Below the pieces are notes generated by a model. That model was given only the letters and a program-made list of their open reading frames with translations, did not search any database and was not told the origin of the DNA. From Pseudoxanthomonas jiangsuensis (GTDB lineage Bacteria > Pseudomonadota > Gammaproteobacteria > Xanthomonadales > Xanthomonadaceae), in NCBI RefSeq assembly GCF_010093185.1, contig NZ_PDWL01000015.1, positions 1-64,000 of the forward strand: a DNA stretch of 64,000 bases, read 5' to 3'. Shown in pieces: positions 48,328 through 60,160 of this stretch. Positions within the stretch are counted from its first letter, which is position 1. Each line of letters opens with the position of its first letter. The translations under genes were made by a program, and so were the position numbers.

Positions 48328-49746
48328 TCAGGCGACCGGCGGGTCGCGCAGCAGGAAACGCACCAGCGCCACCGACACCGCGATGAACAGCCCGAAGATC
48401 GCGCCGAGCGCGAGGTTCAGCATCAGCTTCGGAGAATGCGCCCGGGCCGGCACGACCGCCGGATCGACGATCGAGACGTTGCTGTCGGCCACGTTGCCGG
48501 CCACGCCGATCTCCTTGTAGCGCTGCAGGATCGCGTCGAAGAGCTGGCGGTTGGTGTCGACCTCGCGCTTGAGCAGGTTGTACTGGATGCTGCGCGACTG
48601 CAGGTCCAGCTCGTCGTCCATCAGCGTGCCGATCCGCTGGTTCATCAGCTCCTCCTGGCGCGCGGCTGCCTGGTACTGGTCGCGCAGCGACTGGCGGATG
48701 CGCAGGACCTCGCCGTTGACCTGCCGCTGCAATTCGCCGACCTGCGCGTCCAGGCGCTGCATCTCCGGGTAGCCGGGCTTGAACGTCGCCAGCTTCTGCC
48801 GGTATTCGGCCTGCAGCCTGACCTGCTCGGCGCGCAGCTGCTGGACCAGCGGATTGGCCACCACCTGCGGGATGCCCATGCCGTCGCCCTGGCTCGCCTG
48901 CCGCCAGGCCGCCTCGGCCCGGATCCGGCTTTCCTGTGCGCTGGCGAGCAGGGCGTTGAGCTCGGCCAGGTTCTGCGCCGGCAGCGAGGGCTTGTCGTCG
49001 CCGACCGATACGATCCGCTCCTGCCCGGAATACGCGACCAGCTTGGCCTCCGACTCCTCCACCTTCTGCTGCAGCTGGACCAGCCGCTCGGAGAGGTACT
49101 TCGAGGCCGACGCCGACGCCTCGAGCCGGCGCTGCCGGCCGCTGTCGATGAACACCTTGGCGTAGGCATTGGCCACCTTCGCCGCCAGGGCTGGATCGGG
49201 CGAGTCGAAGTTGATCCGCACCAGCCGCGAATTGCGGATGGGCTCGATCTCCAGGCCCTGCAGCAGGGTGCCGGCCAGGGCCTGCTCCACGTGCTCGCGG
49301 CGCCCGTCGTCGCCGGCACCGGCACCGGCACCGGCACCGGAGTGTGCGGCGTCGTAGTCCGCTCCGGCCTTCCCGGCCAGTGGCTTGAAGCGCGCTTCCG
49401 CAGCCAGTCCGGCCTCGCGGACCACCGCCTTGGCCAGCGAGCGGCTGCGCAGAAGCTCGTACTGGGTCTCGTAGAAGTCGCGGTCCTGGGGCGACTCGAC
49501 CGGCATCAGGCTGTCGACGTTGACCACGTTCATCGGCTCGCGCTCGATCTGCAGCGTGCTCGTGGCGCGGTACTTGGTCGGCATCAGCAGGCTCACCGCC
49601 AGGGCGATGGCCAGCACTACCAGGGCGATGCCGACGACCAGCCAGCGCTGGGCCAGCAGGGCGCGCCAGTAGTCGCGCAGGGTGAGTTCGGCCGAATCGG
49701 CGTACGGCATCGGGTACGCCCGGGCGTCGTCGCGGCGGCTGCTCAT
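48328..49746 (-). CDS. gumC: GumC, polysaccharide co-polymerase / chain-length regulator
   Basis: A 472-residue Wzz/GNVR-type inner-membrane protein. Two membrane segments (WLVVGIALVVLAIALAVSLLM near 36-56, and LNLALGAIFGLFIAVSVALV near the C-terminus) flank a long periplasmic coiled-coil region. RATSTLQIEREPMNVVNVD and the C-terminal QYNLLKREVDTNRQLFDAILQRYKEIGVAG are the GNVR signature. No tyrosine kinase domain is fused. A Gly-Ala repeat (GAGAGAGAG) encoded by four GGCACC units at 49315-49338 interrupts the periplasmic part. It overlaps gumB by four bases. Confidence 0.95.
   Translation of the reverse strand: MSSRRDDARAYPMPYADSAELTLRDYWRALLAQRWLVVGIALVVLAIALAVSLLMPTKYRATSTLQIEREPMNVVNVDSLMPVESPQDRDFYETQYELLRSRSLAKAVVREAGLAAEARFKPLAGKAGADYDAAHSGAGAGAGAGDDGRREHVEQALAGTLLQGLEIEPIRNSRLVRINFDSPDPALAAKVANAYAKVFIDSGRQRRLEASASASKYLSERLVQLQQKVEESEAKLVAYSGQERIVSVGDDKPSLPAQNLAELNALLASAQESRIRAEAAWRQASQGDGMGIPQVVANPLVQQLRAEQVRLQAEYRQKLATFKPGYPEMQRLDAQVGELQRQVNGEVLRIRQSLRDQYQAAARQEELMNQRIGTLMDDELDLQSRSIQYNLLKREVDTNRQLFDAILQRYKEIGVAGNVADSNVSIVDPAVVPARAHSPKLMLNLALGAIFGLFIAVSVALVRFLLRDPPVA
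49315..49338. repeat. Four tandem GGCACC units inside gumC
   Basis: Four perfect copies of GGCACC (plus strand), coding Gly-Ala pairs on the minus strand. Each unit is six bases, so slippage would change the length of the Gly-Ala linker without shifting the frame. Confidence 0.9.
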
Positions 49747-50435
49747 CGGTAGGCCCGCCAGACCATCACGAACGGGGTCAGCTCCAGCACCGTGCGCAAA
49801 AGCAGGCGCGCATCGGAGCGGTAGACCACGACGATGTCGCCGCCATAGATCTCGGGATCCGGCGCCTGCCCCTGCTCGATGTCGGTGAGGTCGAAGCGCG
49901 CGACCATCTTCTGCCCCTGCACCGTGCGGAACACCACCACGTTGCGGCGGCTGGCGACGGTGCTCACGCCCTTGGCCTGGGCCAGCGCCTGCTGCAGGGT
50001 GAGGTTGGCGCCGACCAGCGGATAGATGCCCGGCTCCTCGACCGCGCCGGACACGGTCACCCGGCGGCCGTTGGCCTCCTGCACGTAGATCGAGACCTGC
50101 GGATCCTGCAGGTAGCCGTCGCGGTAGCGCGCGGCCACTTCGCGCTCGAGCTCGGCCACGCCCAGGCCCACCGCGGCGACCTCGCCGACCAGCGGCAAGG
50201 AGAGCTTGCCGTCGTTGTCGATGCGCACCTGGCGTTCGAGATCGTCGACCTGGAACACCTTCACCAGCAGCACGTCGCCGGGCGCGAGCCGGTATTCGGG
50301 CTGCACCGTCGCCAGCGCGAGCGGATCGGGCTGGGGCAGTTCGCGCGCCATGTGCGCGGTGCTGCGGCAGGCGCACAGCGCCAGCGCGCAGAGCAAAAGG
50401 AGCACATGGAGACTAGGGCGCAGGCGGGGATTCAT
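49743..50435 (-). CDS. gumB: GumB, polysaccharide export outer-membrane lipoprotein
   Basis: A 230-residue Wza-like export protein, first gene of the gum operon. The signal MNPRLRPSLHVLLLLCALALCAC has a lipobox-like LCAC with cysteine 23. YRLAPGDVLLVKVFQVDDLERQVRIDNDGKLSLPLVGEV is the Poly_export domain and GRRVTVSGAVEEPGIYPLVG the SLBB-type domain. It lacks the long C-terminal barrel helix of E. coli Wza, as X. campestris GumB does. GumB and GumC form the secretion channel. Confidence 0.95.
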   Translation of the reverse strand: MNPRLRPSLHVLLLLCALALCACRSTAHMARELPQPDPLALATVQPEYRLAPGDVLLVKVFQVDDLERQVRIDNDGKLSLPLVGEVAAVGLGVAELEREVAARYRDGYLQDPQVSIYVQEANGRRVTVSGAVEEPGIYPLVGANLTLQQALAQAKGVSTVASRRNVVVFRTVQGQKMVARFDLTDIEQGQAPDPEIYGGDIVVVYRSDARLLLRTVLELTPFVMVWRAYR

Positions 50436-50584
50436 GCGTCGCGATCACCGTGTCGGCGGGTGGATTTCCGGCAACACGAAGCCGGCTCCGACCGGCATCG
50501 GGCCAGTCAGTCGTGGGTTCGTGCGTCCGCAGGTTGTGGGGGAATGCCGTCGAACCGACGACAGATTTTTCGAGCAATGTTGCT

Positions 50585-50616
50585 ATGCACTATTGCATGG
50601 AAGATCGCGGCGACAA
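50585..50616 (-). promoter_or_regulatory. Candidate gumB promoter with overlapping dyad
   Basis: On the minus strand TTGTCG (50616-50611) and AATAGT (50594-50589) are spaced by 16 bases, four of six matches each to the sigma-70 boxes, about 155 bases before gumB. The AATAGT overlaps a dyad ATGCA-N4-TGCAT (50585-50598), and GCAATGTTGC, another dyad, follows at 50574-50583. This AT-richer island stands out in a GC-rich gap, but no transcription start is known here. Confidence 0.3.
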
Positions 50617-50877
50617 TCCCTTGGCGCCAGAATTCCGACTCGCATGTGGGCAACGGTTAAAGTTTGTCTCCGCAGCTTTCACGCAGCTTCCACAACCATG
50701 AGCGAAGCGCGCTCGATGCATGCGTGAATGCGGCGATTACATCGGGAATCGCCTCAGAAACAGCAGCAATCGAAAGACACGGATGTGATGCTCGAAAGCG
50801 ATGCCCGGGAAGCATGGCTGAGGCGTCGTAGCACGATGCCTTTCGCGCGTCCCTTGTAGAAGCGGAAGCAAAGCAAA
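50617..50877. other. Intergenic stretch without a recognised feature
   Basis: Between the candidate gumB promoter and the terminator of tRNA-Pro, this 260-base stretch is less GC-rich than its surroundings and carries no open frame or RNA I recognise. It is the probable site of gum operon control regions. Confidence 0.5.
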
Positions 50878-50905
50878 ACGGCCCGCACCTTGCGATGCGG
50901 GCCGT
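50873..50905 (-). terminator. Intrinsic terminator after tRNA-Pro
   Basis: ACGGCCCGCA (50878-50887) and TGCGGGCCGT (50896-50905) form a perfect ten-pair stem with an eight-base loop, followed on the minus strand by TTTTGCTTTG. It lies 14 bases beyond the tRNA-Pro 3' end and separates the tRNA from the gum operon. Confidence 0.85.
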
Positions 50906-50919
50906 TCCTTCAAACGAAT

Positions 50920-50996
50920 TGGTCGGGGTAGCCGGATTCGAACCGACGACCACCAGTCCCCCAGACTGGTGCGCTACCAGGCTGCGCTATACCCCG
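50920..50996 (-). tRNA. tRNA-Pro (anticodon GGG)
   Basis: Minus strand: acceptor CGGGGTA pairs with TACCCCG, D-arm GCGCAGCCTGGTAGCGC, anticodon arm CCAGT CTGGGGG ACTGG giving anticodon GGG, T-loop GTCGGTTCGAATCCGGC, and an encoded 3' CCA. 77 bases. The tRNA-Pro beside merR, ihfA and gumB is the arrangement known from Xanthomonas. Confidence 0.98.
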
Positions 50997-51080
50997 AAGC
51001 AGCTTTCCCGCCGAGGCGGGCCGGCGATTATACCGGTTCGACGGTGCCTGCGGCGAGACCGCGCGGCGCCCGGTGAAATC

Positions 51081-51437
51081 TCAGCGCCGCAGCAGCTGCA
51101 GCACTTCCTCCAGCTCCATCCGCACCTGGCGCACGATCTGGCTGCTCAGGGCCGACTCCTGCTTCGCCCCCTCGCCTTCCAGCCGCAGCCGCGCGCCGCC
51201 GATGGTGTAGCCCTGCTCGTACAGCAGGCCGCGGATCTGGCGGACCATCAGCACGTCGTGGCGCTGGTAGTAGCGGCGGTTGCCGCGGCGCTTGACCGGG
51301 CTCAGGCTCGGGAACTCGGTCTCCCAGTAGCGCAGCACGTGCGGCTTGACGTCGCACAGCTCGCTGACCTCGCCGATGGTGAAGTAGCGCTTGGCCGGGA
51401 TCGGCGGGAGCTCGCGGTTGCTGCCGGGATCAAGCAT
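51081..51437 (-). CDS. MerR-family transcriptional regulator
   Basis: A 118-residue regulator with an N-terminal winged helix: [26 protein letters not shown], then [36 protein letters not shown], and a dimerising helix ([20 protein letters not shown]). It lacks a C-terminal effector domain and metal-binding cysteines. It overlaps ihfA by eight bases and is conserved at this place in xanthomonads; its targets are unknown, and the nearby gum operon is one possibility. Confidence 0.93.
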   Translation of the reverse strand: MLDPGSNRELPPIPAKRYFTIGEVSELCDVKPHVLRYWETEFPSLSPVKRRGNRRYYQRHDVLMVRQIRGLLYEQGYTIGGARLRLEGEGAKQESALSSQIVRQVRMELEEVLQLLRR

Positions 51438-51735
51438 TCGGCGCGGCTCCGGCGTAGGCCTCGACCCGCTCCTTCAGCTTCTGCCCGGGGCGGAAAGTGA
51501 CCACGGTCCGGGCCGAGATCGGGATCTCCTCGCCGGTCTTGGGGTTGCGGCCCGGGCGCTGGTTCTTGCGCCGCAGGTCGAAATTGCCGAAGCCCGAGAG
51601 CTTCACCTGGCGCCCGTCCTGCAGGGCCTCGCGCAGCACGTCGAAGAAGGCGTCGACGAATTCCTTCGCCTCGCGCTTGTTCAGGCCGACTTCGTCGAAC
51701 AGACGTTCGGCCATCTCCGCCTTGGTCAGTGCCAT
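51430..51735 (-). CDS. ihfA: Integration host factor subunit alpha
   Basis: A 101-residue histone-like DNA-bending protein. [51 protein letters not shown] and the DNA-contacting arm [20 protein letters not shown] with the conserved Pro are typical of IhfA. It follows pheT by 13 bases, as in E. coli (pheST-ihfA). Downstream it overlaps the merR gene. Confidence 0.97.
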   Translation of the reverse strand: MALTKAEMAERLFDEVGLNKREAKEFVDAFFDVLREALQDGRQVKLSGFGNFDLRRKNQRPGRNPKTGEEIPISARTVVTFRPGQKLKERVEAYAGAAPNA

Positions 51736-51748
51736 TCAGTTCCCCTGG

Positions 51749-55723
<3,975 letters not shown>

Positions 55724-55736
55724 TGGTCAGTCCTCC

Positions 55737-55934
55737 TCAGAGATACGGCAGCATGCGGTCCAGACGGCCCGCGTCCTCGGCACGAACATGGTTCGTCTGC
55801 CGCAGGTTGCGCTTCCGCTTGGTCGCCTTCTTGGTGAGGATGTGGCTACGGTTGGCGTGGCCGGCCTTGTACTTGCCGGAGGCGGTCTTGCGGAACCGCT
55901 TGGCCGCCGCCCGGTTGGTCTTGATCTTGGGCAT
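55737..55934 (-). CDS. rpmI: 50S ribosomal protein L35
   Basis: A 65-residue L35 beginning [20 protein letters not shown] and continuing [20 protein letters not shown]. Very basic, standard length. The start at 55934 is the conserved MPKIKTNR. It lies 303 bases after infC, a gap filled with hairpins that may regulate rpmI-rplT. Confidence 0.97.
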   Translation of the reverse strand: MPKIKTNRAAAKRFRKTASGKYKAGHANRSHILTKKATKRKRNLRQTNHVRAEDAGRLDRMLPYL

Positions 55935-56145
55935 TGCGAATGTCCTTGTAGGAACTGTCACTGGTGCGGGCGGCGGCCGTAACCGCTCTTTCCATCCATG
56001 CCCAAACCGGTCTGTAAGTCGTTGAATCCCCGGGGAAACCTCGACGGGTCCTGTAGCTGTTGCCAGCCCCTCCGGCGAACCGGAGCCGCGCATTATGCCC
56101 GGCGGCGCTTTGCCTTGCAAATCAGCGGGTTCGGGGAAGGCCGAA

Positions 56146-56172
56146 AAAGCGAGGGGCGCCATCGGCGCCCCT
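56146..56172 (-). terminator. Terminator-like hairpin between infC and rpmI
   Basis: AGGGGCGCC (56152-56160), three-base loop, GGCGCCCCT (56164-56172), followed on the minus strand by CGCTTTTTCGG. It could stop part of the transcription from infC, with rpmI-rplT then read from another promoter or through readthrough. Confidence 0.65.
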
Positions 56173-56173
56173 G

Positions 56174-56237
56174 CCCTCTCCCGTTTCTCTACGCAGGGAG
56201 AGGGGAACGGGTGGTCTTCCGCGCCAAGGCGCGGAAG
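56174..56237. repeat. Two further hairpins directly after infC
   Basis: CTTCCGCGCC AA GGCGCGGAAG (56216-56237) abuts the infC stop codon at 56238-56240. CCCTCTCCC (56174-56182) pairs with GGGAGAGGG (56196-56204), a 13-base loop. Neither has a T-run. From 55935 to 56145 I see no other clear structure, though a ribosomal-protein leader could lie there. Confidence 0.6.
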
Positions 56238-56759
56238 TCACTTCTTTTTGGGCGCGATCATCATGACCATCTGCCGGCCTTCCAGGCGCGGGCGCGACTC
56301 GATCACGATGTCCTCGCCCAGGTCGGCCTCGATCCGCGCCGCCATCTGCCGGCCCAGTTCCTGGTGGCTCATCTCGCGGCCACGGAAGCGGATGTTGACC
56401 TTGACCTTGTCGCCTTCCTCGAGGAAGCGGCGCATGTTGCGCAGCTTGATCTGGTAGTCGCCCTCGTCGGTCACCGGACGGAACTTCAGTTCCTTGATCT
56501 CGACCTGCTTGGACTTCTTCTTCGCTTCGTTGGCCTTCTTCTGGGCCTCGAAGCGGAACTTGCCGAAATCCATGATCTTGCAGACCGGCGGGTCCGCATT
56601 GGGCTGGATCTCGACCAGGTCGAGGGCTTCGTCCTCGGCCATGCGCAGGGCCTCGTCGCGCGTCAGGACGCCGATCATCTCGCCGTCGGAGCCGATCACG
56701 CGCACGCGCGGGACACGGATCTCGCCGTTCTTCCGGTTTTGTTTCTCGGGGGTGCTGAT
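56238..56759 (-). CDS. infC: Translation initiation factor IF-3 (ATC start)
   Basis: A 173-residue IF-3. The conserved N-terminus [26 protein letters not shown] is only obtained from an ATC codon at 56759; the frame has a stop (TGA) two codons upstream and no ATG, GTG or TTG before codon 16. A GGAG ribosome site lies about nine bases upstream. infC starting with a rare codon (ATT in E. coli) is the known basis of IF-3 autoregulation, since IF-3 rejects such starts. The rest ([39 protein letters not shown]) is standard. It follows thrS by 61 bases. Confidence 0.94.
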   Translation of the reverse strand: MSTPEKQNRKNGEIRVPRVRVIGSDGEMIGVLTRDEALRMAEDEALDLVEIQPNADPPVCKIMDFGKFRFEAQKKANEAKKKSKQVEIKELKFRPVTDEGDYQIKLRNMRRFLEEGDKVKVNIRFRGREMSHQELGRQMAARIEADLGEDIVIESRPRLEGRQMVMMIAPKKK

Positions 56760-56820
56760 TGTTCAGTCTCCGGAGGTGGGTTGGGCGGCGGACCGGCCCC
56801 GGGGCCGGTCCACCTTCTGG

Positions 56821-58740
56821 TCACGCCATCTGCTGCGAGCGCAGGGTCTCGGCGAAGGCGGACAGCGACATTGTGCCCAAATCTTCGCCGGAACGCGTAC
56901 GCACCGCCACGGCGCCGTTCTCCTTCTCGCGGTCCCCGACCACCAGCAGGTACGGCACCCGCTGCAGCGTGTGCTCGCGGATCTTAAAGCCGATCTTCTC
57001 GTTGCGCAAATCGGCCTCGACCCTGAATCCTTGATTCACAAGGGTTTTTTGCACTTCGGCCACGTATTCAGCCTGGGCGTCGGTGATGTTGGCCACCACC
57101 GCCTGGACCGGGGCCAGCCAGGCCGGGAACGACCCGGCGTGGTGCTCGATCAGGATCCCGATGAAGCGCTCCATCGAGCCGACGATCGCGCGGTGCAGCA
57201 TCACCGGGTGCCGGCGCTGGCTGTTCTCGTCCACGTACTCGGCGCCCAGGCGCCCGGGCATCATGAAATCGACCTGCATCGTGCCCAGCTGCCAGGTGCG
57301 GCCGATCGCGTCCTTGAGGTGGTACTCGATCTTCGGGCCGTAAAAGGCGCCCTCGCCCGGCAGCTCCTTCCACTCCACGCCCGAGGCGCGCAGGGCCGAG
57401 CGCAGGGCCTCCTCGGCCTTGTCCCAGGTGGCATCGTCGCCCAGGCGCGAGTCGGGGCGCAGCGCGATCTTGATCTGGATGCTCTCACCGGACGCGATGT
57501 CGAAGCCGAAGTCGGCGTAGACCTTCAGCGCCTGCTCGTGGAAGGCGCGGACCTCGCCCTCGACCTGGTCCTCGGTGCAGAACACGTGGCCGTCGTCCTG
57601 GGTGAAGCCGCGCACGCGCAGGATGCCGTGCAGGGCGCCGGAGGGCTCGTTGCGGTGGCAGCTGCCGAACTCGCCGTAGCGGATCGGCAGGTCGCGGTAG
57701 CTGTGCAGGCCCTGGTTGAACACCTGGACGTGGCCCGGGCAGTTCATCGGCTTGACCGCGTAGGTGCGCTTCTCCGACTCGGTGAAGAACATGTTGTCCT
57801 TGTAGTTGTCCCAGTGGCCGGACTTCTGCCACAAAGACACGTCCAGGATCTGCGGGCAGCGCACCTCGCCGTAGCCGGTCTGGCGGTAGACCTTGCGCAT
57901 GTACTGCTCGACCACCTGCCACACCGACCAGCCCTTGGGATGCCAGAACACCAGGCCCGGGGCCTCCTCCTGCAGGTGGAACAGGTTCTGCTGCTTGCCG
58001 ATCCGGCGGTGGTCGCGCTTCTCGGCCTCCTCGATCCGCTGGATGTAGGCCTTGAGCTGCTTCTCGTCGGCCCAGGCGGTGCCGTAGATGCGCTGCAGCT
58101 GCTCGTTCTTGGCGTCGCCGCGCCAGTAGGCGCCGGAGATGCGGGTGAGCTTGAACGCCTTGAGGAAGCGGGTGTTCGGCACGTGCGGGCCGCGGCACAT
58201 GTCCACGTATTCCTGGTGGTGGTACAGGCCCATGGCCGTGACCTCCGGGCCCATGTCATCGATCAGGCGCAGCTTGTAGTCCTCGCCGCGGGCCTTGAAC
58301 ACCTCCACCACCTCGGCGCGCGGGGTCACCTTCTTGACCACGTCGTAGTCCTGGGCGATCAGCTCGCGCATGCGCGCCTCGATCGCGGCCAGGTCCTCCG
58401 GGGTGAACGGGCGCTCGTTGTAGATGTCGTAGTAGAAGCCTTCGGCGATCACCGGGCCGATCACCATCTTCGCGTCCGGGTACAGCTGCTTGACCGCGTG
58501 GCCGACCAGGTGGGCGCAGGAGTGGCGGATGATCTCCACCCCCTCCTCGTCCTTGGGGGTGATGATGCGCAGGCTCGCGTCGTGGTCGATGAGGTCGCCG
58601 GCGTCGACCAGGCGGCCGTCGACCTGGCCGGCGACGGTGGCCTTGGCCAGGCCGGCGCCGATCGACTGGGCGACCTGCAGCGGGGAAACGGGGGCGTCGA
58701 ACTCGCGGCGGCTGCCGTCGGGGAGCGTGATCGTGATCAT
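56821..58740 (-). CDS. thrS: Threonyl-tRNA synthetase
   Basis: A 639-residue class II synthetase: TGS domain ([20 protein letters not shown]), editing domain with [17 protein letters not shown] and [10 protein letters not shown], and catalytic domain with zinc ligands in [10 protein letters not shown], motif 2 [20 protein letters not shown] and motif 3 near [20 protein letters not shown], then the anticodon-binding domain. The start at 58740 gives [10 protein letters not shown], the usual N-terminus. It heads the thrS-infC-rpmI-rplT-pheS-pheT-ihfA-merR group. Confidence 0.97.
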   Translation of the reverse strand: MITITLPDGSRREFDAPVSPLQVAQSIGAGLAKATVAGQVDGRLVDAGDLIDHDASLRIITPKDEEGVEIIRHSCAHLVGHAVKQLYPDAKMVIGPVIAEGFYYDIYNERPFTPEDLAAIEARMRELIAQDYDVVKKVTPRAEVVEVFKARGEDYKLRLIDDMGPEVTAMGLYHHQEYVDMCRGPHVPNTRFLKAFKLTRISGAYWRGDAKNEQLQRIYGTAWADEKQLKAYIQRIEEAEKRDHRRIGKQQNLFHLQEEAPGLVFWHPKGWSVWQVVEQYMRKVYRQTGYGEVRCPQILDVSLWQKSGHWDNYKDNMFFTESEKRTYAVKPMNCPGHVQVFNQGLHSYRDLPIRYGEFGSCHRNEPSGALHGILRVRGFTQDDGHVFCTEDQVEGEVRAFHEQALKVYADFGFDIASGESIQIKIALRPDSRLGDDATWDKAEEALRSALRASGVEWKELPGEGAFYGPKIEYHLKDAIGRTWQLGTMQVDFMMPGRLGAEYVDENSQRRHPVMLHRAIVGSMERFIGILIEHHAGSFPAWLAPVQAVVANITDAQAEYVAEVQKTLVNQGFRVEADLRNEKIGFKIREHTLQRVPYLLVVGDREKENGAVAVRTRSGEDLGTMSLSAFAETLRSQQMA

Positions 58741-58798
58741 GGGAAGGCTTCGGCTATCGATGCACCGGACCGGAGCCGGCGCTGTTGCATTGGAAAGT

Positions 58799-58869
58799 CC
58801 GCACATGGATGTGCGGGCTCTTGTTCAGGGACGAACGCATCCGGGCAAAAAGAAAGCGCCCTGAGGCGC
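58799..58869 (-). promoter_or_regulatory. thrS leader with two hairpins
   Basis: In the 358-base divergent gap before thrS, CCGCACAT GG ATGTGCGG (58799-58816) is a perfect eight-pair hairpin about 60 bases before the thrS start. Further upstream GCGCC (58856-58860) and GGCGC (58865-58869) form a short stem followed on the minus strand by TTTCTTTTTGC, resembling a weak terminator. They suggest leader control of thrS. The remaining gap (58870-59098) holds only the promoter side of the LacI-family gene. Confidence 0.5.
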
Positions 58870-59098
58870 CTGCGGATGAGCGGGGCCTCGGCGGCGTTCA
58901 GCGGTGGGCGGTGGTAGTGCTCATGTCGCACGCTCGGCCGGCGTTGCCGCGGGCCACCCTGTCGTTCCGGCGCGCCGGCCCGGTGCCGGCGGCGATGCGG
59001 CGATTCTAGCCCAGGCCGCGGCCGATGGCGTAAACCGCCGGGAACGGCGTGGCATGATGCCGGCGGTACCGCGTGGATCCGGCCCGAGGGGGACCGGC

Positions 59099-60130
59099 AT
59101 GATCATCAAGGGCAAGGCCACCTCGCTCGACATCGCCCACCTGGCCGGGGTCTCCCAGCCGACGGTGTCGCGTGCCCTGCGCGGCAGCCCCTCGGTCAAT
59201 CCGGAGACCCGGAAGAAGATCCTGGCCATCGCCCGCGAGCTGAACTACAAGGTCGACAAGAACGCCTCCAACCTGCGCGCCCAGCAGTCCGGGACCCTGG
59301 CCCTGCTGTTCTTCGAGGACCCGACCCCGGACGACTCGCTGATCAATCCGTTCTTCCACTCGATGCTGGGCTCGATCACCCGCGCCTGCGCCCGCCGCGG
59401 CTTCGACCTGCTGGTCTCGTTCCAGCAGCTGTCGACCAACTGGCACGCCGACTTCGAGGACAGCCACAAGGCCGACGGCATCATCCTGCTCGGCTACGGC
59501 GACTACCTGGAGGCCGAGTCCAAGCTGCAGCAGCTGGTCGCCCAGGGCACCCACTTCGTGCGCTGGGGCGCGGCCCTGCCGGGCGAGCCGGGGGTGTCGA
59601 TCGGCTGCGACAACTTCCAGGGCGGGCAGGACGTCGGCGCCCACCTGCTGGCCCGCGGGCGCAGGAAGATCGCCTTCCTCGGCCACGCCTCCGACCACTA
59701 CCCCGAATTCTTCGAGCGCTGGCGCGGCTATGCCGGCGCCCTGCGCAAGGCCCGGCTGAAGCCGGACCCGGCCCTGCAGGTCGACGCCATCACCACCGAG
59801 CAGGCCGGCTACGAGGCCGCGCAGGCCCTGCTGGCGCGCGGCCGCCCGTTCGACGCGGTGTTCGCGGCCAGCGACCTGATCGCCCTGGGGGCGATGAAGG
59901 CCTTGCGCGAGGCCGGCCTGCGCATCCCCGAGGACGTGGCGGTGGCCGGCTTCGACGACATCGCCCTGGCCAGCTTCACCCAGCCGGGGCTGTCCACCGT
60001 GCAGCAGGACACCCGCCTGGCCGGCGAGGTGCTGGTGGACAGCCTGATCGGCCTGATCCGCGGCGAACCGGTGGAAAGCCGCAAGCTGCCGGCGAAGCTG
60101 GTGCCGCGCGGGTCGACCGGGGCGGGTTGA
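59099..60130 (+). CDS. LacI-family transcriptional regulator
   Basis: A 343-residue repressor. The helix-turn-helix is ATSLDIAHLAGVSQPTVSRAL with the hinge RKKILAIARELNYKVDKNAS, followed by a periplasmic-binding-like sugar domain (GIILLGYGDYL, CDNFQGGQDVGAHLLARGRRKIAFLG, AVAGFDDIALASFTQPGLSTVQQD). AGGGGGA precedes the ATG. It faces the amylase and sugar transporter genes, so it is probably the maltose/maltodextrin regulator of this locus, as similar LacI-type genes are in Xanthomonas. Confidence 0.92.
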   Translation: MIIKGKATSLDIAHLAGVSQPTVSRALRGSPSVNPETRKKILAIARELNYKVDKNASNLRAQQSGTLALLFFEDPTPDDSLINPFFHSMLGSITRACARRGFDLLVSFQQLSTNWHADFEDSHKADGIILLGYGDYLEAESKLQQLVAQGTHFVRWGAALPGEPGVSIGCDNFQGGQDVGAHLLARGRRKIAFLGHASDHYPEFFERWRGYAGALRKARLKPDPALQVDAITTEQAGYEAAQALLARGRPFDAVFAASDLIALGAMKALREAGLRIPEDVAVAGFDDIALASFTQPGLSTVQQDTRLAGEVLVDSLIGLIRGEPVESRKLPAKLVPRGSTGAG

Positions 60131-60160
60131 GATCCCTGCGCGGCGCCTTGTAGGAGCCGG

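Noticed and set aside
33814..50996. tRNA-Pro and tRNA-Phe as attachment sites flanking a gum genomic island
   Set aside because: No duplicated tRNA 3' end, integrase or composition change was seen; dxs and other core genes lie inside the interval and the order matches Xanthomonas.
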